From NCBI GenBank assembly GCA_021166845.1, contig JAJPEP010000023.1, positions 1 through 57,013 on the forward strand: a stretch of 57,013 bases of DNA, read 5' to 3'. Source of the DNA: Thiobacillus sp. GTDB taxonomy: Bacteria; Pseudomonadota; Gammaproteobacteria; Burkholderiales; Thiobacillaceae. Both the position numbers and the translations under genes were made by a program. How positions within the stretch are numbered: the first letter of the stretch is position 1; every line of letters starts with the position of its first letter. The notes below the pieces were generated by a model that was given only the letters and a program-made list of their open reading frames with translations, searched no databases and was not told where the DNA came from. Below, in pieces: positions 18,527-29,070 of this stretch.

Positions 18527-18641
18527 TCAGGGGTCAGGGGTCAGGGGTCAGGGGATTTTGTGCGGCTGCGCCGCGCTGGGCTGGAAAAGGGTGCGGAGCG
18601 TCACGGTTTTTCCTGACCCCTGGCCCCTGAATCCTGATCCC
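18527..18641. repeat. Heptamer-repeat palindrome, copy D (inverted core)
   Basis: This copy lies between accC and prmA. The arms are four TCAGGGG units on the left and CCTGACCCC/TGGCCCC/TGAATCC/TGATCCC on the right, as in the other copies. The core, however, appears as GTGCGGCTGCGCCGCGC, the reverse complement of the GCGCGGCGCAGCCGCAC seen in copy C, and it is displaced to the left of a longer spacer. The whole element is therefore in opposite orientation to copies A, B, C and E. Confidence 0.88.
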
Positions 18642-19991
<1,350 letters not shown>

Positions 19992-19995
19992 GTTT

Positions 19996-20120
19996 TAGGG
20001 GCGAGGGGTCAGGGATCAGGGGTCAGGATTCAGGGGAAGTGCTTCGCGCTTATTTAATTGGCGCGGCGAAGCCGCACATCCCCTGAATCCTGACCCCTGA
20101 TCCCTGACCCCTGAATCCTT
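19996..20120. repeat. Heptamer-repeat palindrome, copy E
   Basis: This copy lies between accB and accC. The left arm has GAGGGGTCAGGGATCAGGGG followed by TCAGGAT and TCAGGGG units, then a spacer AAGTGCTTCGCGCTTATTTA, the core GCGCGGCGAAGCCGCACATC identical to copy A, and a right arm of five complementary units. It fills nearly all of the gap between the accC start codon and the accB stop. Confidence 0.9.
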
Positions 20121-20122
20121 CC

Positions 20123-20566
20123 TCAGGCAATCACAAACAAGGGCTCGCCGTATTCAACCGGCTGGCCGTTTTCGACCAGGATGGCCTTGATGACGCCGCT
20201 CTGGTCCGATTCGATTTCGTTCAGGAGCTTCATCGCTTCGATGATGCACAGCGTATCGCCGGCATTCACGCTCTGGCCGACTTCGGCAAAGTTCTTGGAG
20301 CCGGGGGACGGCGCCCGGTAGAAGGTGCCGACCATGGGCGAGCGAACGATGTGGCCTTCGGGAACGGCGTCTTCCACCGGTGCGGCCGCGACAGGCGCCG
20401 CCGCCGGGGCGGGCGCGTGCATCGTCTGGGGCGCGTGCATCATCATCGGCGCGCCCGCAATGCTTTTGGCGATGCGGACTTTTTCCTCGCCCTCGGTGAT
20501 TTCCAGCTCGGCGATGCCGGAAGCTTCGACCAGGTCGATGAGCTTTTTCAGTTTTCTAAGATCCAT
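20123..20566 (-). CDS. accB: Acetyl-CoA carboxylase biotin carboxyl carrier protein
   Basis: 147 residues. The biotinylated lysine is K113 in the EAMKL motif (E110-A-M-K113). An N-terminal helix [18 protein letters not shown] is followed by an Ala/Pro/Met-rich linker and the lipoyl-like biotinyl domain beginning about residue 72. The ATG at 20566 has the ribosome site AGGACCTCC and gives the standard AccB start. The start lies inside the end of aroQ (11-bp overlap), so translation is probably coupled. Confidence 0.96.
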   Translation of the reverse strand: MDLRKLKKLIDLVEASGIAELEITEGEEKVRIAKSIAGAPMMMHAPQTMHAPAPAAAPVAAAPVEDAVPEGHIVRSPMVGTFYRAPSPGSKNFAEVGQSVNAGDTLCIIEAMKLLNEIESDQSGVIKAILVENGQPVEYGEPLFVIA

Positions 20567-21065
20567 GGGAGGTCCTGTTTTGAAGGTGGCGCAGCGCGTA
20601 TTCCAGCGCCAGTTCGTAACCGTGCGCGCCCAGGCCGGACACCACGCCGACGGCGAGGTCGGAAAAATACGAGTGATGACGGAAGGCTTCGCGCGCGTAA
20701 ATGTTGGAAAGATGAATTTCGACGAACGGGATGGCGGTGGCCGCCAGCGCATCGCGCAGCGCGACGCTGGTGTGGGTGTGGCCCGCCGGGTTGATGACGA
20801 TGAAGTCGACGTGGTCGTGCGCGGCCTGGTGGATGCGGTCGATCAGGGCGCCTTCGTGGTTGTTCTGGAAGGTTTCGACCTGTGCGCCGGCGGCTTCCCC
20901 GCGGCCGACCAGCGCGCGGTTGATGTCGTCGAGCGTGGCGAGGCCGTAGTGCCTGGGTTCGCGGCTGCCCAGCAGATTGAGGTTGGGGCCGTGCAAAACC
21001 AGCACGTGCGGGTGCAGACTGGAGACCGATTTGACCGCTGAGCGGCTGGTTCGTTTAGTCGTCAT
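20556..21065 (-). CDS. aroQ: 3-dehydroquinate dehydratase, type II
   Basis: AroQ dehydrates 3-dehydroquinate to 3-dehydroshikimate in the shikimate pathway. It has 169 residues with the ATG at 21065; typical family members have about 145-150, so the first 18 residues, rich in Lys/Arg/Ser, are an extension or the true start may be internal. Motifs: [51 protein letters not shown] and [20 protein letters not shown]. The gene leads the aroQ-accB-accC-prmA operon. Confidence 0.95.
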   Translation of the reverse strand: MTTKRTSRSAVKSVSSLHPHVLVLHGPNLNLLGSREPRHYGLATLDDINRALVGRGEAAGAQVETFQNNHEGALIDRIHQAAHDHVDFIVINPAGHTHTSVALRDALAATAIPFVEIHLSNIYAREAFRHHSYFSDLAVGVVSGLGAHGYELALEYALRHLQNRTSHGS

Positions 21066-21169
21066 GGCGGCGAGTTTGCCGTAAAAGAAGGTAAATTGTC
21101 CAGATATTGACGCTAAATCACAACTATGCGCCGATTTTGCGCAGTGCGATTTCAAGCATTGCGCGTGGT

Positions 21170-21190
21170 GTAGGGTGCACTCCGTGCACC
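21170..21190. repeat. GTAGGGTGC-type hairpin element
   Basis: GTAGGGTGCAC is followed by TCC and GTGCACC, a 7-bp hairpin, with a second GGTGCG just after. A related element with the same GTAGGGTGC start in reverse orientation lies at 24660-24706. These look like two members of a small dispersed palindromic repeat family in gaps of the cytochrome block. Confidence 0.55.
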
Positions 21191-21245
21191 TTCGGTGCGT
21201 CAATCGGCGCGCAGAGTCTTTTGCATGGATTGCTACCCGCAAGTG

Positions 21246-21271
21246 CCATCGCCCCGCAAACGGGGCGATGG
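21246..21271 (-). terminator. Stem-loop after ccsB
   Basis: CCATCGCCCCG and CGGGGCGATGG form a perfect 11-bp stem around a four-base loop, beginning 14 bp past the ccsB stop codon. There is no U-tract on either strand, so it may be a weak terminator or a 3'-end stabiliser of the resB-ccsB message. Confidence 0.55.
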
Positions 21272-21284
21272 TCGGCGATTCGTT

Positions 21285-22424
21285 TTACAGCGTGCCGTAG
21301 GAATGCAGTCCCGACAGGAACATGTTCACGCCGATGAAGGCAAAGATGGTGACGAACAGGCCGACCACCGCCCACCACGCCAGCATCGGGCCGCGCAGGC
21401 CCTTGACCAGGCGGATGTGCAGCCAGGCGGCGTAGTTCAGCCACACGATCAGCGCCCAGGTTTCCTTCGGATCCCACGACCAGTAGCCGCCCCAGGCTTC
21501 GGCGGCCCACAGCGCGCCGAGGATGGTTGCGATGGTGAAGAAGGCGAAGCCGATCGCGATCGCCTTGTACATCATGTCGTCGATGACTTCCAGCCCGGGC
21601 AGGCGGCTGGCGAGGATGCCGCGCCCGGCAAGCAGGTAGGCCACGCCGAGCATGGCGGCAATGGAAAACGCGCCGTAGCCGACGAAGTTGGCCGGCACGT
21701 GCAGTTTCATCCACCACGATTTGAGCGCGGGCACCAGCGGCTGGATTTCATGCGCGCCGCGGTCGAAGGTGTACCAGAGGATGAAGCCGACGCCCGCCGA
21801 AATCACCAGCAGCACGAAGGCGCCCATCTGCCGCGTCTGGTAACGCGCTTCGTAATACAGGTACATCATCGCGGTGATGAGGCAGAACAGCACGAACACT
21901 TCGTACAGGTTGGACACCGGGATATGGCCGACGTCGGCGCCGATGAGGTAGGACTCGTACCAGCGCACCATCAGGCCGATGAAGCCCATGGCAATCGCCG
22001 ACCAGGTCAGCGCGCCGCCGGTTTTCAGCATGAATTCCGAGCGCGTCAGCAGGCCCGCCCAGTAGGTCAGCGTGGCGAGCCCGAACAGCGTGCACATCCA
22101 CATGATGGCGGCCTGGCTGGAGATCAGGTACTTGAGGAAGAAGGCTTCTTCCATGCGCGCGAGATTGCCCTGGTACTGGCTGACGGCGAACAGGCTGACA
22201 GCGCCGACCACGATGAACAGCGGCCGAAACGGCTTCCAGAGCCATCCGGAAACCACCAGCGACGGAATCGCCGCCAGCAGGATGGCCTTCTCATACATGT
22301 CCATGTAGTCGCCGAAGCGCGACAGGGCGAACAGGCCGCCCGCCGCGACGATGGCGGCGAACAGCCAGTCGAACCACGACAGGCGCTTCAGCAGCGGGGC
22401 GGGTTGGTTGAGGGCGAGTTCCAT
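21285..22424 (-). CDS. ccsB: Cytochrome c biogenesis protein CcsB/ResC
   Basis: 379 residues with about eight membrane spans and the tryptophan-rich WWD haem-handling motif WGGYWSWDPKETWALIVW near residue 312. With ResB it forms the system II (Ccs) cytochrome c synthetase, which exports haem and attaches it to CXXCH motifs of secreted cytochromes. It lies 66 bp downstream of resB on the same strand and in the same block as cytochrome c4, a likely client. No CcmABCDEFGH genes are in the window, consistent with system II use. Confidence 0.93.
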   Translation of the reverse strand: MELALNQPAPLLKRLSWFDWLFAAIVAAGGLFALSRFGDYMDMYEKAILLAAIPSLVVSGWLWKPFRPLFIVVGAVSLFAVSQYQGNLARMEEAFFLKYLISSQAAIMWMCTLFGLATLTYWAGLLTRSEFMLKTGGALTWSAIAMGFIGLMVRWYESYLIGADVGHIPVSNLYEVFVLFCLITAMMYLYYEARYQTRQMGAFVLLVISAGVGFILWYTFDRGAHEIQPLVPALKSWWMKLHVPANFVGYGAFSIAAMLGVAYLLAGRGILASRLPGLEVIDDMMYKAIAIGFAFFTIATILGALWAAEAWGGYWSWDPKETWALIVWLNYAAWLHIRLVKGLRGPMLAWWAVVGLFVTIFAFIGVNMFLSGLHSYGTL

Positions 22425-22490
22425 GGCGGTGTCTCCGGGTTATTGGGGTATTGCTCAAGCGTGTTCACAAAACATTTTTCATTCGCGTTT

Positions 22491-24503
22491 TTATTTCACC
22501 AGCGTATCCAGCGCCTGCGCATGCCGGGCGAATTCCTTCTCGAAATCGATGGTGTGCTTGGCCGACGACATCGCCAGCAGCGCGTGGCCCGGCTTGATGC
22601 GCAGCCACACCCGGCGTTCACGCACGTAGAGCATGAAGAATACGCCGAGTGTCAGCAAGAGCGAACCGAAGTAGACCACGTTCTTGCCGGGTGAGCGGGT
22701 GAGTTGCAGGCCGGTGGCCTTGACCTCGTCATACTGCATCAGTTGCAGATAGATCGGCGCGCCATAGACGAACAGGTCGCTCATGCTGTTGAGGGTGTCG
22801 CGCACCAGCCAGCCGGTCGCTTCGTCGGTCTGGGGGGCGGGCAGGCCGGCCTGCTGGTTGGCAAGCTGTAGCGCCTCGAACGCGGCGAGTTCCAGGATGC
22901 GCAGGTAGGCGCCCATTACCTTTTCGCGTTCGGCCTCGGAGATTTTTTCCTCGATGAAGCGGCCCAGCGACTGGAAACCGCCTTCCGCGAACAATCCCAG
23001 CATCTGGGTGGCGCTGGATTTCAACTTGTCTTCGATCTCCGTGCCCCAGGCCTCCTGCGGCAGCGCCTGGCGGGCGAAGCGGGCGGCGATTTCGGGACGC
23101 AGTTCCGCATTCAGCAGCGCGCCGCGCAGCCGCATGAAGCTGTCGATCTCGCCCGCAGCGTCGAGCGGCATGCGCAGGTAGCGGAAGGCCTCGTTGGGCG
23201 ATTCGCGCACCCCCGACATCAGGTACCAGCGGCCGTCGAGTTGCAGCGGCAGCATGTAGTTGGAAAACTCGCGCGCCTGGCCGCGCGCATCGCGCAGCTT
23301 GTACTGGAAGCTCGGACCGATGTCGCGCAAACTCCGATTGTCGCTGACCGGGCTGCCGCCGAGCACGCTCATGGTGTCGCGGGGCGTTTCGATGCCGCCG
23401 CCCATGTCTTCGATGTTGAACGGGCGGAAATCGATGAATTCGAGCGTGTGGTCCCCCGCTGCGCTGGTCAGTGCGGCGCTCCCGTGCACCGCGCCTTCGA
23501 CGGGAAAGGACGATGCCGCGGGGGCGAACAGATTCCAGCCGCGCAGGGTCAGGCGGGTGCCGCCGTCGGCAAAGCTCGCCTGATAGATGGCGACGCCGTC
23601 GTGGATCAGCGGGTGGTTGACGGCAATCGTCGCTTCGCGGATTTTCTTGCCGGCGTGGTCGAACAGCTCGATGTCGCTTTCGAAGCTCTTCGGCTGGCCC
23701 GTCGTGTAGTGCTCGATGCGGAACTGCTTCAGCGCCACGGTGAAGGGCAGCTCCTGCACCAGATAGCCGTCGGCCACGTTGAGGAAAGCCACGCTCGCGC
23801 TGGAGCCCTCGGGAATCTGCACGCTGCCGCGAAACGACGGATTGGACGGCGACAGGCGCGAAATCGCCGGCACCTGGCTTTGCGGGATGTCGCGCGTCTC
23901 GATCTTCTTGACGCCCAGCACCCGCTGCGCCTTGAATATCAGGTTGCCGTCCAGCAGGCCGCCGATGCAGATCATCACGATGGCCGAGTGCGCCAGAAAA
24001 TAGCCGAGCCGGTTCCAGCTGCCGGCCTTGGCGGCGAGCAGCACCCCATCCTCGCGCGGCAGATTCTTTACCTTGTAGCCGCGGCCCTCGAGATAGACCT
24101 GCGCCCTGGCGGCCAGCGCCTCGGGCGGCTGCGCGGTGGCCGCTTCGTGCTTGTGCTTGAATGCGGCGAGCGACTGTTCGCTGACGTGCTCGCGAAAGCT
24201 TCTCATTTCGCGCACGAAATTCGGTGCGTTGCGAGTGATGCAGACGCTGGTGGAGGCGACGAGGAAGGTCAGGATGAGCAGAAACCAGGCGGCATGGTAG
24301 ACGTCGTACAGGCCCAGTTTCTCAAACACCTGGAACCAGAACGGGCCGAGCTGGATGAGGTAGCTGCTGTACGGTTCGGACTGCTTCAGCACCGTGCCGA
24401 TCATCGACGCGACCGCGAGGATGGACAGCAGGCTGATGGCAAATCGCATCGAGCTCAGCAGCTCGAACAGGGACTTGCCGAAAGGCTGGGAGCTGGGGTT
24501 CAT
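22491..24503 (-). CDS. resB: Cytochrome c biogenesis protein ResB
   Basis: ResB (Ccs1) partners CcsB in haem delivery and apocytochrome binding. With the ATG at 24503 (MNPSSQPFGKSLFELLSSMR) it has 670 residues; an in-frame TTG at 24530 is less likely. Three membrane spans are evident in the N-terminal 200 residues (around MRFAISLLSILAVASMIGTV, AWFLLILTFLVAST and LGYFLAHSAIVMICIGGLL), then a large periplasmic domain of about 430 residues, and a last span near the C-terminus (VVYFGSLLLTLGVFFML). It is separated from the upstream cytochrome gene by an intrinsic terminator, so it should have its own promoter. Confidence 0.92.
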   Translation of the reverse strand: MNPSSQPFGKSLFELLSSMRFAISLLSILAVASMIGTVLKQSEPYSSYLIQLGPFWFQVFEKLGLYDVYHAAWFLLILTFLVASTSVCITRNAPNFVREMRSFREHVSEQSLAAFKHKHEAATAQPPEALAARAQVYLEGRGYKVKNLPREDGVLLAAKAGSWNRLGYFLAHSAIVMICIGGLLDGNLIFKAQRVLGVKKIETRDIPQSQVPAISRLSPSNPSFRGSVQIPEGSSASVAFLNVADGYLVQELPFTVALKQFRIEHYTTGQPKSFESDIELFDHAGKKIREATIAVNHPLIHDGVAIYQASFADGGTRLTLRGWNLFAPAASSFPVEGAVHGSAALTSAAGDHTLEFIDFRPFNIEDMGGGIETPRDTMSVLGGSPVSDNRSLRDIGPSFQYKLRDARGQAREFSNYMLPLQLDGRWYLMSGVRESPNEAFRYLRMPLDAAGEIDSFMRLRGALLNAELRPEIAARFARQALPQEAWGTEIEDKLKSSATQMLGLFAEGGFQSLGRFIEEKISEAEREKVMGAYLRILELAAFEALQLANQQAGLPAPQTDEATGWLVRDTLNSMSDLFVYGAPIYLQLMQYDEVKATGLQLTRSPGKNVVYFGSLLLTLGVFFMLYVRERRVWLRIKPGHALLAMSSAKHTIDFEKEFARHAQALDTLVK

Positions 24504-24534
24504 GGCGGCCGTGGTATCCCGAGGGCACAAGTAA

Positions 24535-24560
24535 ATAAAAAAGGGTGACGCGCGTCACCC
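24535..24560 (-). terminator. Intrinsic terminator downstream of cytochrome c4
   Basis: On the minus strand GGGTGACG-CG-CGTCACCC (24560-24543) is followed by TTTTTTATTT. It lies 180 bp beyond the cytochrome c4 stop and just before resB, separating the two transcription units. Confidence 0.85.
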
Positions 24561-24659
24561 TCTGATTGACTCAAGCGTGGCCAAAACGTTTAACCCGGAT
24601 TATCCAATCGGGTACGTGACGATGGGGTGAATGGTTGCGAGACCATTTGAGCAGGTCCG

Positions 24660-24706
24660 CCATGCGCACCAATGGCCGTGACAACGGTGCGCATGGCGCA
24701 CCCTAC
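24660..24706. repeat. GTAGGGTGC-type palindromic repeat
   Basis: CCATGCGCACC (24660-24670) and GGTGCGCATGG (24686-24696) are a perfect 11-bp inverted repeat around a 15-base loop. They are followed by CGCACCCTAC, the reverse complement of the GTAGGGTGCG start shared with the element at 21170. It sits in the 240-bp gap between cytochrome c4 and resB, which otherwise holds only the terminator. Confidence 0.6.
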
Positions 24707-24743
24707 CGGCCGCAATCGACGACTTGGATAAGTTGGGCTTAAT

Positions 24744-25370
24744 TCAACGCAATCCCTGGATATACGCAGACACGGCTTTCATGTCGGCATCCGTCATCTT
24801 GGCGGCGATGCTGCGCATCATCTTGGCGGCGTCGTTGGCGCGCGCCTCGACGCGGAAAGCATTCAGCTGCGTATAGATGTACTCATCATGCTGGCCGGCC
24901 AGACGCGGAAACTGGACGGGAACCCCCTTGCCCTGCGGGCCGTGGCAGGAGGCGCATGCCGGAACGCCGGAACCCTGAACCCCGCCGCGATAGATCTTCT
25001 CGCCGCGCAGCGCCAGTTCGCGGTCCTTGGCGGTGTCCGGCTTGGGCTGTTGGGCGCTGTAATACGCGGCCAGATTCAGCATGTCCTGCGCCGAGAGGCC
25101 GGCGACCATGCCCGACATGACGGCATTGGCGCGCGTCCCCGATTTGAACTCGGTGAGCTGTTTGTTGAGATATTCCGCGTTGAGGCCGGCCAGCTTGGGG
25201 TTGGCAGCAATGGCGCTGTTGCCGTCCACCGCGTGGCAGGCGGCACAAATCTGGTTGACGATGCTTTCCGCCGCCTTGGGGTCGCCTTTGCTAACCGGGC
25301 CAGCGGCAGGGGTGACGGCAAAAGCGGATGTGGCGGCCAGGGCGGCTGCCAGAGAGACGACGCGTTTCAT
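24744..25370 (-). CDS. Dihaem cytochrome c4
   Basis: 208 residues starting at the ATG at 25370, which has an AGGAGC ribosome site seven bases upstream. A signal peptide (about 1-18, ending SAFA) exports it to the periplasm. There are two haem-binding sites, C42-AAC-H46 and C139-ASC-H143, each followed by a distal Met region (for example NAVMSGMV and AKMMRS), the layout of the two-domain c4 family. It carries electrons from the bc1 complex towards terminal oxidases. The resB/ccsB maturation genes lie downstream and divergent engB upstream. Confidence 0.94.
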   Translation of the reverse strand: MKRVVSLAAALAATSAFAVTPAAGPVSKGDPKAAESIVNQICAACHAVDGNSAIAANPKLAGLNAEYLNKQLTEFKSGTRANAVMSGMVAGLSAQDMLNLAAYYSAQQPKPDTAKDRELALRGEKIYRGGVQGSGVPACASCHGPQGKGVPVQFPRLAGQHDEYIYTQLNAFRVEARANDAAKMMRSIAAKMTDADMKAVSAYIQGLR

Positions 25371-25427
25371 CAAAAGCTCCTGAAGCTTGCAAAACTTGGG
25401 AAAACAGGTAGTTTAGCGGTAACCAAT

Positions 25428-26063
25428 ATGACTGCCAAGCCCGTGCTCAATCGCGCCCAATTCCATACCTCGGTCGCTCAGCTGCGCGATTTGCCCTATA
25501 GCCGTGCCGAAGTTGCGTTCGCCGGGCGTTCCAACGCCGGAAAATCGAGCGCCCTCAACCTGCTGACGCGCAAAAACCGGCTGGCGTACACCTCCAAAAC
25601 GCCCGGACGTACCCAACTCATCAATTTTTTCGAAGTGGATGCCGGCACCTACCTGGTCGACCTGCCGGGCTACGGCTATGCAAAAGTGCCGCCTGCCGTG
25701 AAGGCGAAATGGGAGGGCCTGCTGTCGCGCTATCTGCAGGAGCGCGAGGCGCTGGTCGGGATGGTGCTGATCATGGATGCGCGCCATCCGCTCACCCCGC
25801 TGGATTGGCAGATGCTCAACTGGTTCGCCCCCACCGGCAAACGGATGCACATTCTGCTGTCGAAGGCCGATAAATTGTCCAACAGCCAAAGAACACTTAC
25901 TCTGCGTCGCGTCGAACAGGAACTTGCCGCGCTGGACACGGTCACCGTGCAGCTGTTTTCCAGCCTTTCGCGCCTGGGCGTCGAGGAAGCGGCGGCTGTG
26001 GTCGAAGGCTGGCTCGTCCAGGCCCCGCGACAGGAAGCCGGGCAGCTACAGGCTGTCGAGTAA
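25428..26063 (+). CDS. engB: Ribosome biogenesis GTPase EngB/YihA
   Basis: 211 residues. The G1 loop is GRSNAGKSS (33-41), the G3 motif DLPGYGYAK lies near residue 78 and the G4-like motif is SKADKL near 145. EngB is an essential GTPase for large-subunit ribosome assembly. The ATG at 25428 is preferred because it gives the normal family start ([15 protein letters not shown]); the reading frame continues far upstream without homology. It is divergent from cytochrome c4 and followed by hemB in the same direction. Confidence 0.95.
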   Translation: MTAKPVLNRAQFHTSVAQLRDLPYSRAEVAFAGRSNAGKSSALNLLTRKNRLAYTSKTPGRTQLINFFEVDAGTYLVDLPGYGYAKVPPAVKAKWEGLLSRYLQEREALVGMVLIMDARHPLTPLDWQMLNWFAPTGKRMHILLSKADKLSNSQRTLTLRRVEQELAALDTVTVQLFSSLSRLGVEEAAAVVEGWLVQAPRQEAGQLQAVE

Positions 26064-26093
26064 CTGGCTACCGAGTAATTGGGGGGGCTGCAC

Positions 26094-27271
<1,178 letters not shown>

Positions 27272-27350
27272 GTGGGCCAAAACGTTTCGCTTGCTTGGGT
27301 CTGTCGTAAAAGTTTTCAAGGCGGTGAAGATCCGCAATTAGTAGAATTGA

Positions 27351-28166
27351 ATGGCCCGGAGCGCACCCGGAAATGGCATGGCGGAAAATTCAAGATTCCC
27401 TTTTGGGCACAATTGGAAGAAGGGCCCCGATGAATGGGATAAAACCATCATCGCGGTGTCGCCCTATGTGCTGAAAGACTTGGTGCTTGCACCAGAGGGT
27501 GGCCCCGGCGAGCCTGAGCAGTCCACTGTCGAGCAGCAAAATTTCAAGATTCGGCTCGCCCATTCGGACGAGCGGGTAAACCATGCCAGCCTTCTTGTGC
27601 AGCGGATGTATTCCAAAAAGGGTTATGGCGTGCCGGGGATGAAAAAAATGCCCGACCGCATCACGTTGATGGCGTCACAAAACGACATTGTTGTGGGAAC
27701 CATCACATTGGGAATCGACTCGGGCAATGGATTGCTGGCGGATGAGAATTACAAGGCAGAAGTCGATAAGCTGCGGGCGGATAATCGACGCGTTTGCGAA
27801 CTTACGAAATTTGCAGTTGATCAGGCACGAGGTTCCAAACGCGTGCTCGCCGCATTGTTTCATATTGCCTACATATACGGCCGCGTGCTGCAGAGACAAA
27901 CCGATGTGGTGATTGAGGTCACGCCCAAGCACGCACCATTTTATAGACGGATGCTGGGGTTCGAACAGATGGGGGAAGAGCGGCTCAATAGCCGGGTCAA
28001 CACAATGGGCGTTCTGCTTCGACTGGAAATTGGGTATGTCGACCAGCAGATCGAGCGTTGGGGCGGTAAAACCGAACAGGCGCACGGCACCCGTTCTCTC
28101 TACCCGTACTTCTTTTCCAAAGCCGATGAGGCCGGTATCGCGCAGCGCTTGCTGAGTGGGGATTGA
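27351..28166 (+). CDS. FeeM-like N-acyl amino acid synthase (GNAT-related)
   Basis: 271 residues. The central part (about 65-205) resembles the FeeM / autoinducer-synthase-like GNAT fold: FKIRLAHSDERVNHASLLV, ITLMASQNDIVVGTITLG, RRVCELTKFAVDQ with the family's Glu-x3-Lys/Phe pattern, and KHAPFYRRMLGFEQMG. FeeM-type enzymes take an acyl group from acyl-ACP and join it to the amino group of an amino acid such as tyrosine. The ATG at 27351 is used; another in-frame ATG lies at 27378. The stop overlaps the start of the ThiF-like gene (TGATG), so the two are translationally coupled. Acyl chain and amino acid are unknown. A PEP-CTERM-associated acyltransferase is a related alternative reading. Confidence 0.72.
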   Translation: MARSAPGNGMAENSRFPFGHNWKKGPDEWDKTIIAVSPYVLKDLVLAPEGGPGEPEQSTVEQQNFKIRLAHSDERVNHASLLVQRMYSKKGYGVPGMKKMPDRITLMASQNDIVVGTITLGIDSGNGLLADENYKAEVDKLRADNRRVCELTKFAVDQARGSKRVLAALFHIAYIYGRVLQRQTDVVIEVTPKHAPFYRRMLGFEQMGEERLNSRVNTMGVLLRLEIGYVDQQIERWGGKTEQAHGTRSLYPYFFSKADEAGIAQRLLSGD

Positions 28167-29035
28167 TGGCTGGCCTGCCTGCTTTTGACTACCACACCGC
28201 CTTTTCGCGCAACATCGGGTGGCTGACACCAGCCGAACAGGAACAGCTGCGACATACGCGTATTGCCATAGCAGGTATGGGTGGTGTGGGCGGCATCCAT
28301 CTGATCACGCTCGCTCGTCTGGGCATCGGAAAATTCAACATCGCCGATTTTGATACCTTCGATCAGGTCAACTTCAATCGGCAGGCGGGTGCGGGCATGC
28401 GTAGCCTTGGCCGAGCCAAGGTCGAGGTCATGGCCGAGCAGGCGCTGGATATCAATCCGGAACTGGAGATCCGCTCTTTCCCTCAAGGGGTCGGTGAAGA
28501 CAATCTGGATGACTTCTTCAAGGATGTCGACCTGTACGTGGATGGCCTGGATTTTTTTGTATTTGAGGCGCGCGAGGCGGTATACCGGGCTTGTGAGCGG
28601 CTCCGGATCCCTGCCGTCATTGCGGCTCCCTTGGGCATGGGTACGGCGATCATCAACATCATGCCGGGACACATGACGTTCGAGGAGTATTTTCGTTTTT
28701 CGGGCGTCAGCAATCAGGAAAAAGCACTCCGTTTCTTGTTGGGGCTCTCCCCTGCCATGCTGCAAAGAGGCTATCTGGTGGACCGGTCTAAAGTGGATTT
28801 TGTCGGGCAACGCGGGCCTTCCACCCCCATGGCATGCCAGTTGTGCGCCGGCGCCGCGGCTACCGAGGCGCTCAAGATCCTGTTGAAGCGTGGAAGTGCC
28901 CGGGCGGCGCCTCGTGGCTATCAGTTCGATGCCTACCGCAACAAGGTCACCCGCACCTGGCGCCCGTGGGGCAACAACAACCCGATTCAGCGCCTGGGGC
29001 TTGCCATCGCCCGGCATCAGCTCGGCTTGAAATAA
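28166..29035 (+). CDS. ThiF/MoeB/E1-type adenylating enzyme
   Basis: 289 residues. The nucleotide-binding loop is G37-M-G-G-V-G-G, followed by D61-F-D63 and the N69-F-N-R72-Q73 adenylation signature of the E1 superfamily. A single CxxC (C224, C227) lies near the C-terminus; the second pair of a structural zinc site is not seen, nor an obvious thioester cysteine loop. E1 proteins adenylate a carboxylate, usually the C-terminus of a ubiquitin-like protein such as ThiS or MoaD, but some (MccB) activate small peptides. No ThiS- or MoaD-like gene is adjacent. Coupling to the FeeM-like gene suggests that the substrate is an acyl-amino acid or a product derived from it (inference). Confidence 0.82.
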   Translation: MAGLPAFDYHTAFSRNIGWLTPAEQEQLRHTRIAIAGMGGVGGIHLITLARLGIGKFNIADFDTFDQVNFNRQAGAGMRSLGRAKVEVMAEQALDINPELEIRSFPQGVGEDNLDDFFKDVDLYVDGLDFFVFEAREAVYRACERLRIPAVIAAPLGMGTAIINIMPGHMTFEEYFRFSGVSNQEKALRFLLGLSPAMLQRGYLVDRSKVDFVGQRGPSTPMACQLCAGAAATEALKILLKRGSARAAPRGYQFDAYRNKVTRTWRPWGNNNPIQRLGLAIARHQLGLK

Positions 29036-29070
29036 TCGGGTTCGGTAAAGCAGCTTCATCCCAAACCCCA

